DNA of 45,284 bases from Oceanospirillales bacterium (GCA_003233095.1 QIKT01000200.1:1-45284), one strand, 5' to 3'. Positions 1 through 10,024 are shown, numbered from the stretch's first letter. The notes: a model not told the origin generated them from the letters alone. Program-made: numbers and translations.

Positions 1-758
1 CCACCGTGCTCTAGCGCGCAGCGAGCACCGGGCGCCAGCTTGGAACGTAGCATCCACCCCACTGCGGCACTGCCGATGAAGCTGAAAAAGGCCACTCGAG
101 AATCGGACACCATGGTCGTCGCCTGGGCGTTGTTCTCCGGTATCACAACCTGACACCATTCTTTGGGCAGTCCCGCCTCCCGGAGCAGTTCCACAAAGTG
201 GAAACATGAGATCGGCGTGGACCTGGCTGGCTTGATCAGCACCGGACAACCGGCCGCAACAGCAGGCCCGACCTGGTGAATGATCAGGTTCAATGGATGA
301 TTGAATGCGCTGACTGCCACAACCACGCCAATTGGCTCATGCACACTGAAACTGATCTTGTGACTGGATGAAGCATTGATGCCCATCGGATATTGCCGGC
401 CCGCATTGTTCTTGATCGCATCAATGCACAGATGAACCCCTTCGATAGCACGCGTGACTTCGACCCGAGAGTCCATCAGCGGCTTGCCCCCTTCAGAGGC
501 GGCCTGCACTGCGAACTCTTCGGCACGTTCACTCATCAACTCGGCGGTACGCGACAATATTTCAATTCGCCGGCTGGCATCCAGCCAGCGGCTGCGGTCA
601 CGATACAGGGCGTGTGCAGCGCTGAGCGCTTCTTCGATCAACGCGTCTCCAACCATGTCGACGCTGGCCAGAATGCTGTCATCGTAAGGACAGGTCACAT
701 TGAACGTTCCGCCAGACTGATAGGCGTCACTGATGGTCTGAGAGTAGTGTGTGTTCAT
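1..758 (-). CDS. Aldehyde dehydrogenase family protein, N-terminal part (cut by window edge)
   Basis: The minus strand reads open from an ATG at 758 to the window edge, giving 252 codons without a stop. The translation looks like the NAD(P)-binding half of an aldehyde dehydrogenase: AFNHPLNL, then KPARSTP with the cofactor-binding Lys, then FIGSAAVGW and finally the LEHGG motif that holds the general-base Glu. The catalytic Cys and the C-terminal oligomerisation part must lie beyond position 1. The start is supported by AGGGGG a few bases upstream. The gene begins 31 bp after the dapE stop on the same strand, so it may be the last gene of the dapD-dapE unit. The family (NAD(P)+-dependent oxidation of an aldehyde to an acid) is clear. 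The substrate cannot be told from this fragment. Confidence 0.88.
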   Translation of the reverse strand, partial: MNTHYSQTISDAYQSGGTFNVTCPYDDSILASVDMVGDALIEEALSAAHALYRDRSRWLDASRRIEILSRTAELMSERAEEFAVQAASEGGKPLMDSRVEVTRAIEGVHLCIDAIKNNAGRQYPMGINASSSHKISFSVHEPIGVVVAVSAFNHPLNLIIHQVGPAVAAGCPVLIKPARSTPISCFHFVELLREAGLPKEWCQVVIPENNAQATTMVSDSRVAFFSFIGSAAVGWMLRSKLAPGARCALEHG

Positions 759-789
759 GCGGCCCCCTGATGAATGCTGCAGCTGAGTG

Positions 790-1920
790 CTACAACAGCT
801 GTTGAATGATTCGAGTATACAGTTCGGCCAGACGGTCGACGTCTGTTATCCGAACGTGTTCATTGACCTGATGGATCGATGCATTGATCGGACCCAGTTC
901 GATGACTTCTGCCCCCAGAGGCGCAATGAAGCGCCCATCCGAGGTCCCACCTGCGGTGTTGCAGACGGGCGGTTTAAGGCCAGTATAGTCAATGGCCTGC
1001 AACACTGCATCTCGTAACGGCCCCGGCTCTGAATAGAACGGCCTGCCGGACAGATGCCAGTCAATGCTTGCGTTGACCTGATGGCGACTGAGTACCTCGT
1101 CGACATGCTGCTGAATGCTCTGTTCAGTATGTGCGGTCGAATAGCGAATATTGAACAGGGCGTCGGCTTGACCCGGGATCACATTACTGGTGCCATCTCC
1201 GGCCAGAAATTGAACGATCTGAAAAGTGCTTGGTGGAAACTGATCAGAGCCCTGATCCCAGACATGCCCTGCCAACTCATCCAGCGCAGGCAGTAATCGA
1301 TGAATCGCATTGTCGGCCAGTGCGGGATAGGCCACGTGGCCCTGTTTGCCTGTTGCTCGAAGACGTCCGGTCAGAGAACCACGTCGGCCTACTCGAATGG
1401 TATCGGCCAACTCGTGCTTGCTGGAAGGCTCTCCGATCAGGCAGTAATCAATGTCACCCAGTTGCTCGACCATTGCCGGTGCCGCACGCTGTACGCCGTC
1501 GAAGGCATCGCCCTCTTCATCGCTGGTGATCATCAGCGTCAGCCGGCCCTTGAGTGGATCGCCACCGAGCCTTTGATCGATCGCAGTCACCATGGCCGCC
1601 AGGGACGCTTTCATGTCAGCTGCACCTCGACCATACAACTGGCCATCACGCTCATGCGGTTCAAACGGATCGCTGTCCCAGTCGTCCAGCGGACCCGCAG
1701 GAACCACGTCGGAGTGGCCCAGCAGCAGCAGGTGCGGACTGCCCTGCCCCCAGCTCAGACACAGGTTACGCGTATTGCCATAATCCAGCTGAAGATGTTG
1801 TGGGCTGCGGTGTGCCAGAAGATCGACAATCTGCGGCTGACAGCCTGCATCATCAGGCGTCAACGATCTGCACCGAATCAGTGCGTCCAGGATGGCCCGC
1901 GTGTCGGAGGCTTTCATCAT
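790..1920 (-). CDS. dapE: Succinyl-diaminopimelate desuccinylase
   Basis: Hydrolyses N-succinyl-LL-2,6-diaminopimelate to LL-DAP and succinate in the succinylase branch of lysine/meso-DAP synthesis; cytoplasmic, M20 metallopeptidase family. The 376-residue length is typical. Metal-site motifs are intact: GHSDVV (His69, Asp71), GRGAADMK (Asp102), TSDEEGD (Glu135/Glu136), IGEPSS, and a late His in [11 protein letters not shown]. The ATG overlaps the dapD stop as ATGA, implying translational coupling. DAP made by this pathway is used by the DAP-type MurE encoded further along. No anomaly is seen; identification is from motifs, length and the dapD neighbour. Confidence 0.96.
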   Translation of the reverse strand: MMKASDTRAILDALIRCRSLTPDDAGCQPQIVDLLAHRSPQHLQLDYGNTRNLCLSWGQGSPHLLLLGHSDVVPAGPLDDWDSDPFEPHERDGQLYGRGAADMKASLAAMVTAIDQRLGGDPLKGRLTLMITSDEEGDAFDGVQRAAPAMVEQLGDIDYCLIGEPSSKHELADTIRVGRRGSLTGRLRATGKQGHVAYPALADNAIHRLLPALDELAGHVWDQGSDQFPPSTFQIVQFLAGDGTSNVIPGQADALFNIRYSTAHTEQSIQQHVDEVLSRHQVNASIDWHLSGRPFYSEPGPLRDAVLQAIDYTGLKPPVCNTAGGTSDGRFIAPLGAEVIELGPINASIHQVNEHVRITDVDRLAELYTRIIQQLL

Positions 1921-2744
1921 TGGACGCCGCGCAGAATCTCGTTGATCGCCGTCTTGGCCCGTGTGGCCTCATCGACGTGCTTGACGATCACGGCACAGTA
2001 CAGGCTGTGTGAGCCATCCTCGGCGGGCAGACTACCCGGCACGACTACCGATCCGGCAGGAATACGGCCTCGCGAGACCTCACCGGTCATGCGATTGTAA
2101 ATCCGGGTCGACTGGCCAAGGTACACGCCCATCGACAGCACTGAGCCTCGCTCGACGATCACGCCTTCGACAACTTCGGAGCGCGCTCCGATGAAACAGT
2201 GATCTTCGATGATGGTCGGCGTCGCCTGAAGAGGTTCGAGCACTCCGCCAATACCGACACCACCGGACAGATGAACGTGTGCTCCAATCTGCGCACAGGA
2301 TCCGACGGTCGCCCAGGTATCCACCATCGTCCCCTCACCAATCCAGGCACCAATGTTGACATAGCTGGGCATCAGCACCACTTGCGGGGCAAGATAGCAG
2401 CCACGGCGAGCCATGGCCGGAGGGACGATTCGCACGCCTTCTCGCTCGAAGCGTTCTGCGTCGCCGTCGGCATACAGACTGGGCACCTTGTCGAAATAAT
2501 GGGTATGCCCGCCATTGATGACCACGTTGCCACGCGATCTGAAGTACAGCAACACGGCCTTCTTGAGCCATTCATTGACCTGCCACTGCCCCCCGCCGAG
2601 TGGTTCTGCAACACGCAACCGGCCCGATTCCATACCCAGCAATATCTCGTCCAGAGTGGCCGACAGCTCGCCACTGGCGTCCAGTCGTGCATAGTGTTCG
2701 GGGCCATCGAACGCGTTGTTGATCAGTAATTGAATTGAGCTCAT
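1917..2744 (-). CDS. dapD: 2,3,4,5-tetrahydropyridine-2,6-dicarboxylate N-succinyltransferase
   Basis: Transfers succinyl from succinyl-CoA to tetrahydrodipicolinate, the committed step of the succinylase DAP pathway; a cytoplasmic trimer. The 275 residues match the family. An alpha-helical N-terminal domain (about residues 1-100) is followed by a left-handed beta-helix of hexapeptide repeats (about 110-230: [24 protein letters not shown] and similar), and the tail contains PGSLP. The ATG at 2744 has AGGA eight bases upstream. The stop overlaps the dapE start. The 196 bp upstream (2745-2940) separates it from the end of nadE and holds only a weak GC-rich hairpin around 2879-2907. Confidence 0.96.
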   Translation of the reverse strand: MSSIQLLINNAFDGPEHYARLDASGELSATLDEILLGMESGRLRVAEPLGGGQWQVNEWLKKAVLLYFRSRGNVVINGGHTHYFDKVPSLYADGDAERFEREGVRIVPPAMARRGCYLAPQVVLMPSYVNIGAWIGEGTMVDTWATVGSCAQIGAHVHLSGGVGIGGVLEPLQATPTIIEDHCFIGARSEVVEGVIVERGSVLSMGVYLGQSTRIYNRMTGEVSRGRIPAGSVVVPGSLPAEDGSHSLYCAVIVKHVDEATRAKTAINEILRGVQ

Positions 2745-2940
2745 GACTTTGATCCTGATGGATAGTGTAGCCCGCCGTTACTCCAGTCACATTCAGCGAG
2801 TCTCAAAGCATTTAGCCGCAAGACATGGATCGCCGGGTATGGCAGAGTTCTTGCCAACAGACAACACGCTGCGGATGAGCGCTTTCGGGCTCGCCCTTCG
2901 GGAGCGCGCCTGAATGTTGCTCGAATAACGGAGGCGACCA

Positions 2941-4095
2941 CTAGTATTGCCAGCCGTTGGTGATGGGATAGCGGCGGTCACGGCCGAAGGCACGTTCGGT
3001 GATACGGACTCCGGGAGCCGATTGACGCCGCTTGTATTCATTGATGCGGACCAATCGCGCCAGTCGCTCGACCATGTCTCGATCATGACCATCTGCGACA
3101 ATCTCGTCGATGGACTGATCCTGCTCCACGTAACGGCTGATCACCTCGTCAAGCACCGCATAGGGCGGTAAAGAATCCTGATCCAGTTGCCCCGGTGACA
3201 GCTCTGCCGTGGGTGGTCGGCTGATCACGCCCTCGGGAATTACCGGCGATATCTGGTTGCGATATTCGGACAGTTGATAGACCAACAGCTTGGCGCAGTC
3301 CTTGATCGGAGCATAGCCGCCGCACATGTCACCATAAATAGTGCAGTAGCCGACCGCCAGTTCACTCTTGTTGCCGGTAGTCAACAACATGGCACCGGTC
3401 TTGTTGGACAGAGCCATGAGGATTACGGCTCTGAGACGAGCCTGCATGTTTTCTTCAGTCACGTCCTCAGCCTGCCCTTCGAAGGCCGGCTGCAGTGACT
3501 CGTTGAGCGTGTCTAACGAGGGTGCAATCGAAATCGACTGATACTTGACCCCCATCCGTTGCGCCTGCTCGGCGGCCAGATTGAGGCTTAACTGTGAGGT
3601 GTGCCGAGACGGCATCATGATGGCCTCAACATTCTCGGCACCGAGTGCATCCGCAGCCACGGCCAGAGTCAGGGCTGAATCGATCCCTCCGGACAGTCCG
3701 AGTATGGCCTTGCGAAAACCGTTCTTGTGCAGGTAATCCCGCGTCCCGCGTACCAGCGTCTGATAGACCGCGTCGAGCAGAACCTCATCGCCATCTGCTT
3801 GCCAGCCCAGCGCAGAGAAACCCTGCTTTCGGTCAAACTGAAAATCGAACTGACCATCCTGATACAGACTCGTTGGCCCGATCATGTTGCCATCGGCGTT
3901 GCAGGCAAAACTGCGTCCATCAAACACCAGATCGTCCTGGCCGCCCACCAGATTCGCATACAGGATCGGGCAACGGTGGCTGATGGCTCGCTCGCTGATC
4001 GTGGTCTCACGCAGAGCGCGCTTGTGCAGGTGGTAGGGAGAGGCATTGGGAACGACGATCAGGTCGAGTCGGTCCCGGCACCCAGATATCCTCAC
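2941..4095 (-). CDS. nadE: NAD+ synthetase, C-terminal part (synthetase domain) after a frameshift
   Basis: This reading frame supplies the rest of a glutamine-dependent NAD+ synthetase. It starts with the end of the amidase domain ([17 protein letters not shown], then ANLVGGQDDLVFDGRSF). Next comes the ammonia-dependent synthetase domain with the ATP pyrophosphatase loop LGLSGGIDSAL, the TTGNKSE motif and the C-terminal RITERAFGRDRRYP. The first 20 or so residues (MRISGCRDR) are just the other frame of the upstream part and are not family-like. I see no ribosome site for an independent start. The frame differs from the 5' fragment (4007-4558), so a whole enzyme needs a frameshift or corrected sequence. 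If translated alone, it would keep the NH3-dependent synthetase active site. Either a genuine lesion or a sequence error fits. Confidence 0.8.
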   Translation of the reverse strand: MRISGCRDRLDLIVVPNASPYHLHKRALRETTISERAISHRCPILYANLVGGQDDLVFDGRSFACNADGNMIGPTSLYQDGQFDFQFDRKQGFSALGWQADGDEVLLDAVYQTLVRGTRDYLHKNGFRKAILGLSGGIDSALTLAVAADALGAENVEAIMMPSRHTSQLSLNLAAEQAQRMGVKYQSISIAPSLDTLNESLQPAFEGQAEDVTEENMQARLRAVILMALSNKTGAMLLTTGNKSELAVGYCTIYGDMCGGYAPIKDCAKLLVYQLSEYRNQISPVIPEGVISRPPTAELSPGQLDQDSLPPYAVLDEVISRYVEQDQSIDEIVADGHDRDMVERLARLVRINEYKRRQSAPGVRITERAFGRDRRYPITNGWQY

Positions 4096-4558
4096 AGATC
4101 AGCAGCCCAACGCGGTATCCCTTGAGGGTCACCGAAACGGCTTGATCATCGGAACTGAAATATCGCTTCTCGTCAAACACCGCGTAATTAGGCAATGATT
4201 GCTTGCGATATGTGGCCAGAATGCGCCCCTGACGAATCCAGCTGACCGCGTTGTACAGACGCCCTTGATCCATTTGTGGATGACCGATCAACACATCCGC
4301 AGCAGTCACATGCTTGAGCAGTGACTGCAAAGCCTGCTCAGCAGCGCGGATGAACCCATGCCGATACAGCAGATCCTCGGGAGGATAGCCGGTCAGAGTC
4401 AATTCGGGAAAGACCACCAGATCGGGCTCGGAGGCTTTGGCTTTCGCCAGCGCATCCAGAATGCGCTGGCGATTTCCATCGATGTCGCCAACCGGGAAGT
4501 CCTGCTGGACCACAGCAATCCGCAGTGAACCAGGGTGAGTCACTCCGGTGGTGTTCAA
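4007..4558 (-). CDS. nadE: NAD+ synthetase, N-terminal glutaminase (nitrilase-fold) fragment
   Basis: The N-terminal half of glutamine-dependent NAD+ synthetase, whose amidase domain makes NH3 from glutamine. Visible motifs are [31 protein letters not shown] with the catalytic Glu, [19 protein letters not shown] with the catalytic Lys, and LLICEDIW with the catalytic Cys. Straight after [12 protein letters not shown] the reading drifts into non-homologous sequence and stops at 4007, while the expected continuation is in another frame. The start is probably the TTG at 4558 overlapping the sucD stop (TTGA) or a GTG at 4543; neither has a clear ribosome site. It follows sucD directly, suggesting one sucC-sucD-nadE transcript. 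Confidence 0.8.
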   Translation of the reverse strand: MNTTGVTHPGSLRIAVVQQDFPVGDIDGNRQRILDALAKAKASEPDLVVFPELTLTGYPPEDLLYRHGFIRAAEQALQSLLKHVTAADVLIGHPQMDQGRLYNAVSWIRQGRILATYRKQSLPNYAVFDEKRYFSSDDQAVSVTLKGYRVGLLICEDIWVPGPTRPDRRSQCLSLPPAQARSA

Positions 4559-5430
4559 CCGGCGAGTCGATCAGCCAGCGTCTGGCCCAGATCACTTGGA
4601 GAGCGAACCGTGCTGACACCCGCACTGTTGAGCGCCTCGAACTTGGCTTCTGCAGTGCCCATGCCGCCTGCGATAATCGCACCAGCATGGCCCATGCGCT
4701 TGCCAGGAGGTGCCGTCACGCCGGCAATATAGGCAACGACAGGCTTGTCCACATATTGATCGATGAACTCGGCTGCTTCCTCTTCGGCCGTGCCACCAAT
4801 CTCGCCGACCATGATGATGCCATCGGTCGCTGGATCGTCCTGGAACAGCTTCAGGCAATCGATGAAGTTCATGCCGTGAATCGGGTCTCCACCAATGCCA
4901 ATGCAGGTGCTCTGCCCGAGGCCAACCATGGTGGTCTGATGAACCGCCTCATAGGTCAACGTGCCAGAACGCGAGACAATGCCGACCCGCCCAGGCTGAT
5001 GAATACGACCCGGCATGATGCCAATCTTGCACTCGCCCGGTGTGATGATGCCTGGGCAGTTTGGCCCGATCAGCACGGTATCTTCCATCTCTTCCAGTAC
5101 GGCCTTGACTCGCATCATGTCCATGACCGGAATGCCTTCGGTAATGCAGACAATGACCGAAACTCCAGCATCGGCTGCTTCCAGAATGGCATCTGCAGCA
5201 AATGGCGGTGGCACGTAAATCATGCTGGCATCAGCACCGGTCTGATCGACCGCTTCTTCAACCGTGTTGTAAACCGGTCGGTCCAGATGAGATTCACCGC
5301 CTTTGCCTGGCGTCACCCCAGCAACCAGCTGTGTCCCGTAGGCAATCGCCTGCTCGGAATGGAAAGTCCCCTGTGAGCCGGTAATGCCCTGACAGATGAC
5401 CTTGGTGTCCTTGTTGATCAATACGCTCAT
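4555..5430 (-). CDS. sucD: Succinyl-CoA synthetase (ADP-forming), alpha subunit
   Basis: The alpha subunit of the TCA-cycle enzyme that interconverts succinyl-CoA and succinate with substrate-level phosphorylation. At 291 residues it has standard length. The N-terminal CoA-binding Rossmann region has [11 protein letters not shown]. The phospho-histidine site is [14 protein letters not shown], with His248 the expected phosphorylated residue. [12 protein letters not shown] and [10 protein letters not shown] are also family signatures. AAGGGA lies before the ATG and sucC ends 11 bp upstream. Its stop overlaps the possible start of nadE. Confidence 0.97.
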   Translation of the reverse strand: MSVLINKDTKVICQGITGSQGTFHSEQAIAYGTQLVAGVTPGKGGESHLDRPVYNTVEEAVDQTGADASMIYVPPPFAADAILEAADAGVSVIVCITEGIPVMDMMRVKAVLEEMEDTVLIGPNCPGIITPGECKIGIMPGRIHQPGRVGIVSRSGTLTYEAVHQTTMVGLGQSTCIGIGGDPIHGMNFIDCLKLFQDDPATDGIIMVGEIGGTAEEEAAEFIDQYVDKPVVAYIAGVTAPPGKRMGHAGAIIAGGMGTAEAKFEALNSAGVSTVRSPSDLGQTLADRLAG

Positions 5431-5441
5431 GTTCGAATCCC

Positions 5442-6602
5442 TTATATAGCCGCAGCGACGGCCTTGATGGCCCCGTCGTTCAGGTCACTCGCAGAGGTGA
5501 CTGCCAGACCACTCTGGTCGAGCATCTCGCGTCCTTTCTCCACGTTGGTGCCTTCCAGCCTGACAATGACTGGCACCTTGACGCCCACTTCCTTGACCGC
5601 AGTGATGATCCCTTCGGCAATCAGATCACAGCGCACAATGCCACCGAAGATGTTGACCAGGATCGCCTTGACGCGATCGGACTGGGTGATCAGCTTGAAG
5701 GCTTCTGACACGCGTTCGGCGGTTGCACCACCTCCCACATCCAGGAAGTTGGCCGGATCGCCGCCATTGAGTTTGATGACATCCATGGTCGCCATCGCCA
5801 GTCCGGCACCATTGACCATACAGCCAATGTCACCATCGAGCGTGACAAAGTTCAGATCATGACGCGCCGCAGCAGCCTCGGTTGGATCTTCCTGGGTTTC
5901 ATCGCGCATTGCAGCCAGTGCCTTGTGGCGAAACAGCGCGTTGTCGTCAATATTGATCTTGGCATCCAGGGCTTGCAGATCGCCAGCGGCAGTGATGACC
6001 AGAGGATTGATTTCGAGCAGTGACAGGTCTTTCTCAACAAACAGAGTGTGCAAAGCCATCATGATCTTGGTCAGCTGTCCCACCTGACGCGGTGTCAAAC
6101 CGAGCGCAAAGCCCATCTTGCGGCATTGATAGGGTTGCAGTCCTTCCAGATTGTCGACCTGGATGGTGATGATCTTTTCAGGTGTTTCACGCGCCACCGT
6201 CTCGATATCCATACCACCGGCTGCCGATGCCATGAAGGTCACACACTTATGGGCACGATCAACCAGAACGCTCAGATACAGCTCAGAGGCGATATCCGTG
6301 GCTTCGGCGATCAGCACTCCATTGACTGGCAACGCCAGTCCTCCAGTCTGATAGGTTTCGATCCGCATGCTCAGCATGCGCTCGGCGACCTCACGAACTT
6401 CGTCCAGCGTCTTGACCAGCTTGACGCCGCCAGCCTTGCCACGTCCACCTGCATGAACCTGCGCCTTGACGACCCAACTCGTGCCGTCGAGTTTTCGTGC
6501 TGCATCGACTGCCTCATCGGCTGTTCGGGCAACCAGGCCGGCAGGCACGGGAATGCCGTAACTGGCAAAGATGTCTTTTGCCTGATATTCGTGAAAATTC
6601 AT
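5442..6602 (-). CDS. sucC: Succinyl-CoA synthetase, beta subunit
   Basis: The ATP-grasp beta subunit that binds nucleotide and succinate and pairs with SucD. It has 386 residues. It starts with the canonical [20 protein letters not shown], followed by [16 protein letters not shown] (nucleotide loop), EINPLV (metal site) and [16 protein letters not shown] near the C-terminus (succinate/phosphate site). GGAG lies five bases before the ATG. It is the first gene of a minus-strand unit sucC-sucD-nadE, divergent from pilS. A reasonable sigma-70 promoter is readable in the gap. Confidence 0.97.
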   Translation of the reverse strand: MNFHEYQAKDIFASYGIPVPAGLVARTADEAVDAARKLDGTSWVVKAQVHAGGRGKAGGVKLVKTLDEVREVAERMLSMRIETYQTGGLALPVNGVLIAEATDIASELYLSVLVDRAHKCVTFMASAAGGMDIETVARETPEKIITIQVDNLEGLQPYQCRKMGFALGLTPRQVGQLTKIMMALHTLFVEKDLSLLEINPLVITAAGDLQALDAKINIDDNALFRHKALAAMRDETQEDPTEAAAARHDLNFVTLDGDIGCMVNGAGLAMATMDVIKLNGGDPANFLDVGGGATAERVSEAFKLITQSDRVKAILVNIFGGIVRCDLIAEGIITAVKEVGVKVPVIVRLEGTNVEKGREMLDQSGLAVTSASDLNDGAIKAVAAAI

Positions 6603-6653
6603 GATGACTCCAGATAAAAATGGTCAGACATGAAGGATGCCTGACGATGCGAG

Positions 6654-6682
6654 ATTTTCGCGTCAGTGCTGCGACGTGACAA
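6654..6682 (-). promoter_or_regulatory. Candidate sigma-70 promoter of sucCD
   Basis: On the minus strand TTGTCA (6682-6677) is followed after 17 bp by GAAAAT (6659-6654), about 50 bp before the sucC ATG. This is five and four matches to the -35 and -10 consensus with ideal spacing. It sits in the only gap upstream of sucC. Confidence 0.45.
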
Positions 6683-6702
6683 AGTATCGTATTTTGGAGC
6701 AA

Positions 6703-6750
6703 ATGACCGATATAATCAAAAAAGTCTTTCCGAGTTCACTCAGATCATGA
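6703..6750 (+). other. Possible 15-codon leader ORF before pilS
   Basis: An ATG at 6703, three bases after GGAG, opens a 15-residue frame beginning MTDIIKKVF and stopping at a TGA that overlaps the preferred pilS ATG (ATGA). The pilS ATG itself has no clear ribosome site, so coupling from this mini-ORF could deliver ribosomes. The GGAG-ATG spacing is shorter than usual and the peptide may be chance. Confidence 0.25.
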
Positions 6751-8396
6751 GCCACCATCCAATCCGGGACGTGTTTGACATCATCCGTGCCGAGGATGAC
6801 AACGCCTGGCAGGCTCTGGACTACCTCAATCTGTATCGTTTCTTTGTCTCGATGCTGCTGATCACAATCTGTTATACACCGATCGCTGAAGAAATCCTCA
6901 ACCCGGATCAACTTCAGGGCGCTCGACTCTACAGTCTGCTTCACACCCTTCTGAGCATCAACCTGGTCTTCGTCGCACGCCGGATCAAACGCTCTTTCAC
7001 CCTTCAGGTCATTCTGAGCTTCATAACCGACCTGACGACTCTGGTGGTGATGATTCGCCAGATGGGCGGCGTGGACAGTGGTGCAGGCGTGCTGATGATC
7101 GGCAGTGTGATGATGTCCGGTGTCCTGCTGAAGCGCAAGGGGGCGATGTTCTATGCTGCCATCACCTCGCTGCTGATGATCTGGCTGTCGACTCTCGAAC
7201 TGCTGAACGCCAACGCACCGCTGAGCGACATTACCAGCACCGGCACATTGGGCATTGTCTATTTCACCGTGGCGATGATCGGATCCATCCTCTCCCGACG
7301 CACCATGGAAAGCGAGACCATCGCCACCCAGAGCGCCGAGCGGCTGCTGGACATGCAACGCCTGAATGAATTGATCGTTGAACAGATGAATAATGGCATC
7401 CTGCTGATCAAGGCCCACAACAATATTCACCTACTCAATCACGCAGCCTTTCATTTCCTGGGGCGCGACCCAGGCACCGAATCGGTGATCCATCAAATGC
7501 CCGAACCATTGATGGCCGAATACCAACATTGGTCAACCACCGGCATGCAGCGCGGCCACCCCCTCCAGCTGAGCCCGACCGCACCGGAGACCATCGCGCG
7601 CTTCGCCCGCCTGGGCATTCGTGACACCTCCGACCGGTTGATTTTCCTCGAGGATGCTGGCCTGGTTTCCGAGCGCGCTCAGCAAATTGCTCTGGTCTCT
7701 CTGGGCAAATTGTCCGCGACCATCGCCCATGAAATTCGAAATCCTCTGGCCGCAATCAGTCACTCGGCCCAGCTGTTGGCCGAGTCAACCAAGCTGTCGG
7801 ACTCTGACATTCGACTCTCATCGATTATCGGCAAGCACTGCCGCCGCATGAACGATATCATCGAGAACGTCCTGCAGCTGGCCCGACAGAAAGATGCTGA
7901 CATCGAACCGATGGATCTTGGGATGTGGTTGAGAGATTTCATCCAGGAGTTCACAGAGACCCAGAATCTCACCAATACCCATATTGATCTGAAGGTTCCC
8001 GACTATCCCACACCCGTGATAGCTGACAGCTCCCAGCTGCAACAAGTCCTTTGGAATCTTCTTCAGAACGCCATGCGACATGGCGCCGTGGATGGGCAGA
8101 CGTCAATTCTGATCGCTCTGGAACATACTGACCTTGACGAGATCGATCTGGTGGTGGCTGATCAGGGTCCAGGCATTGCCGATGATCTGGCTGAACAAAT
8201 CTTCCAGCCGTTTTTCACGACCTGCGACGACGGATCAGGTCTGGGACTGTATTTGTGCCAGCAACTGTGTACCGCAAACCGCATTCAACTCACACTCCAA
8301 CAACGTGAGGGCCAGGGTTGCACCTTTGTACTGCGCTTCAACCATCGACCCGCCAACCATCAGCCAACGAGCGGCTATCACAACTCTGAGGCATGA
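6747..8396 (+). CDS. pilS: Two-component sensor histidine kinase PilS
   Basis: Inner-membrane kinase that controls type IV pilin transcription through PilR. With the ATG at 6747 it is 549 residues; the frame is open to 6666, but MSHHPIRDVFDIIRAED is the family-like N-terminus. About six hydrophobic segments lie in the first 190 residues, as in PilS. A PAS-like stretch follows (LLDMQRLNELIVEQMNNGILLI). The transmitter has the H-box AHEIRNPLAAISHSAQLL with His328, the N-box NLLQNAMRHG, G1 VADQGPGI, F-box IFQPFFTT and G2 GSGLGLYLC. It lies 42 bp before pilR and divergent from sucC. The pilin operons downstream, with sigma-54 promoters, are the expected targets. Confidence 0.95.
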   Translation: MSHHPIRDVFDIIRAEDDNAWQALDYLNLYRFFVSMLLITICYTPIAEEILNPDQLQGARLYSLLHTLLSINLVFVARRIKRSFTLQVILSFITDLTTLVVMIRQMGGVDSGAGVLMIGSVMMSGVLLKRKGAMFYAAITSLLMIWLSTLELLNANAPLSDITSTGTLGIVYFTVAMIGSILSRRTMESETIATQSAERLLDMQRLNELIVEQMNNGILLIKAHNNIHLLNHAAFHFLGRDPGTESVIHQMPEPLMAEYQHWSTTGMQRGHPLQLSPTAPETIARFARLGIRDTSDRLIFLEDAGLVSERAQQIALVSLGKLSATIAHEIRNPLAAISHSAQLLAESTKLSDSDIRLSSIIGKHCRRMNDIIENVLQLARQKDADIEPMDLGMWLRDFIQEFTETQNLTNTHIDLKVPDYPTPVIADSSQLQQVLWNLLQNAMRHGAVDGQTSILIALEHTDLDEIDLVVADQGPGIADDLAEQIFQPFFTTCDDGSGLGLYLCQQLCTANRIQLTLQQREGQGCTFVLRFNHRPANHQPTSGYHNSEA

Positions 8397-8438
8397 TTCG
8401 ACGCTTGCACAACCGGACGAAGGCCTTATCATGCAACG

Positions 8439-9770
8439 ATGACTAACCCACTGGCACTGATCATTGATGACGAAGCAGATATCCGCGAGCTGCTCGACCT
8501 GACCCTGTCGCGAATGGACGTTGATTGCCATCTGGCCGCCAATTGCAAGCAAGCCAAGGCGCTGCTTGACCGCCACTCATTCGATCTGTGCCTGACCGAT
8601 ATGCGACTACCGGATGGCTCGGGCATCGAAATCGTCAAATTCATCAACGAGCATCACCCCAGTACACCCGTGGCAGTGATCACCGCACATGGCAATACCG
8701 ATGCGGCGATCGAATCACTGAAATCCGGCGCCTTCGATTTCGTCTCCAAACCGGTAGACCTGAGTGACCTGAGAAACCTGGTCACCACTGCGCTCAAGCT
8801 GAGGCCGGCGCAGACTGCCAAGACAATGATCTCGATCATGCATGGACAGTCAGCGATTGTGCAGCGTACCAAGGCCACCATCGCCAAGCTGGCACGCTCC
8901 CAGGCACCAGTCCATATCACTGGCGAATCAGGCACAGGCAAGGAGCTGGCCGCCAAGATGATCCATGAACAGGGGCCACGACACGATCAACCCTTTATCG
9001 CCATCAACTGTGGCGCTATTCCGACCGAATTAATGGAAAGCGAGTTTTTTGGCCACGTCAAAGGCAGCTTTACCGGGGCGCATGCGGACAAGGACGGCCT
9101 TCTGGTCAGCGCCCACCGCGGCACCATCCTGCTCGATGAAATCGCCGACCTGCCTGCACACATGCAAGTCAAGCTGCTGCGAGTCATCCAGGAACGAACC
9201 GTCAGGCCCATTGGCGCATCGGCAGAACAGGCGATCGATGTCCGCCTGATCAGCGCCACACACAAGGACCTGGGCGAATTAGTCCGCGATGGTCAGTTTC
9301 GACAAGATTTGTATTATCGGATCAACGTCGTTCAGCTCTGCATGCCAGCACTTCGGGAGCGTGGTCATGATATCAATGACCTGACTGACTTCTTCATTGA
9401 ACGAATTGCCGCTGACTGGAACATCGACACACCCCAGATCGACTCACGAGCGAGAGATGCGCTGATGCAGTACAGCTTCCCCGGGAATGTGCGCGAACTG
9501 CGCAATGTTCTTGAACGCAGCATTACACTCTGTGAGGACAACAGGATCACACAAGCTGATCTTCAACTGAGTACGACCAGCACGCTGCCCACCGAAGCGG
9601 CCACGGATCGGGGTGATGCGTCCCTGCCTGACTTTATCGAACAGATTGAACGAAAAGCCATCACCGACGCACTGGAGTCCTGTCGCTACAACAAGACCAT
9701 GGCCGCAAAACAGCTGGGCATTACTTTTCGCGCCTTGAGATATCGTCTGAAGAAGTTGGGCATGGAATAA
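8439..9770 (+). CDS. pilR: Sigma-54-dependent response regulator PilR
   Basis: The NtrC-family activator paired with PilS. Its 443 residues comprise a receiver domain (phospho-acceptor Asp54 in LCLTDMRLPDG, acidic pair IIDDE, Lys in VSKPVD), a central AAA+ domain and a C-terminal Fis-type helix-turn-helix (about 405-440, ending FRALRYRLKKLGME). The AAA+ domain has Walker A GESGTGKE at 162-169, the sigma-54 contact loop as GSFTGA at 209-214 (Ser instead of the common Ala) and Walker B ILLDEIADL. It should act at the two -24/-12 promoters upstream of the pilin genes at 10146 and 11422. Confidence 0.95.
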   Translation: MTNPLALIIDDEADIRELLDLTLSRMDVDCHLAANCKQAKALLDRHSFDLCLTDMRLPDGSGIEIVKFINEHHPSTPVAVITAHGNTDAAIESLKSGAFDFVSKPVDLSDLRNLVTTALKLRPAQTAKTMISIMHGQSAIVQRTKATIAKLARSQAPVHITGESGTGKELAAKMIHEQGPRHDQPFIAINCGAIPTELMESEFFGHVKGSFTGAHADKDGLLVSAHRGTILLDEIADLPAHMQVKLLRVIQERTVRPIGASAEQAIDVRLISATHKDLGELVRDGQFRQDLYYRINVVQLCMPALRERGHDINDLTDFFIERIAADWNIDTPQIDSRARDALMQYSFPGNVRELRNVLERSITLCEDNRITQADLQLSTTSTLPTEAATDRGDASLPDFIEQIERKAITDALESCRYNKTMAAKQLGITFRALRYRLKKLGME

Positions 9771-9974
9771 CGAAGTGACCACGACCTGGTTTGAGGAATA
9801 CTGACAAAAGCGGTCAAAAGGTGACCAAAAATTGGGGTAACCTGATAGATCGCAACCCTCCTTGGTCTGAGATCTTACCCTGATCATCGGCAACAATACA
9901 TCACACCGAACAAACACTACCCTCCTGTAATTACTGGCATTATTTTCTAAAACTGAAAACATCCTTCCCTGAAA

Positions 9975-9995
9975 TGTAAACAATTTGTTACAAAC
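9975..9995. promoter_or_regulatory. Candidate activator (PilR) site upstream of pilin gene 1
   Basis: Contains TTTGTTACAAAC (9984-9995) inside an imperfect inverted repeat with TGTAA at 9975-9979 and TTACA at 9988-9992. The core is nearly the same as TTTGTCACAAA upstream of the second pilin promoter. In both places a copy is centred about 37-38 bp upstream of the -24 GG. Assignment to PilR is inference. Confidence 0.4.
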
Positions 9996-10024
9996 AACAG
10001 CGCAACTTGCTTTCGGCTCCTTGC

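Noticed and set aside
2879-2907. GC-rich hairpin between nadE and dapD as a terminator
   Set aside because: Only a 5-bp outer stem with alternative pairings and no T-run.
6711-6716. Perfect TATAAT upstream of pilS as a -10 box
   Set aside because: No acceptable -35 hexamer lies 16-18 bp upstream, and it overlaps the possible leader ORF.
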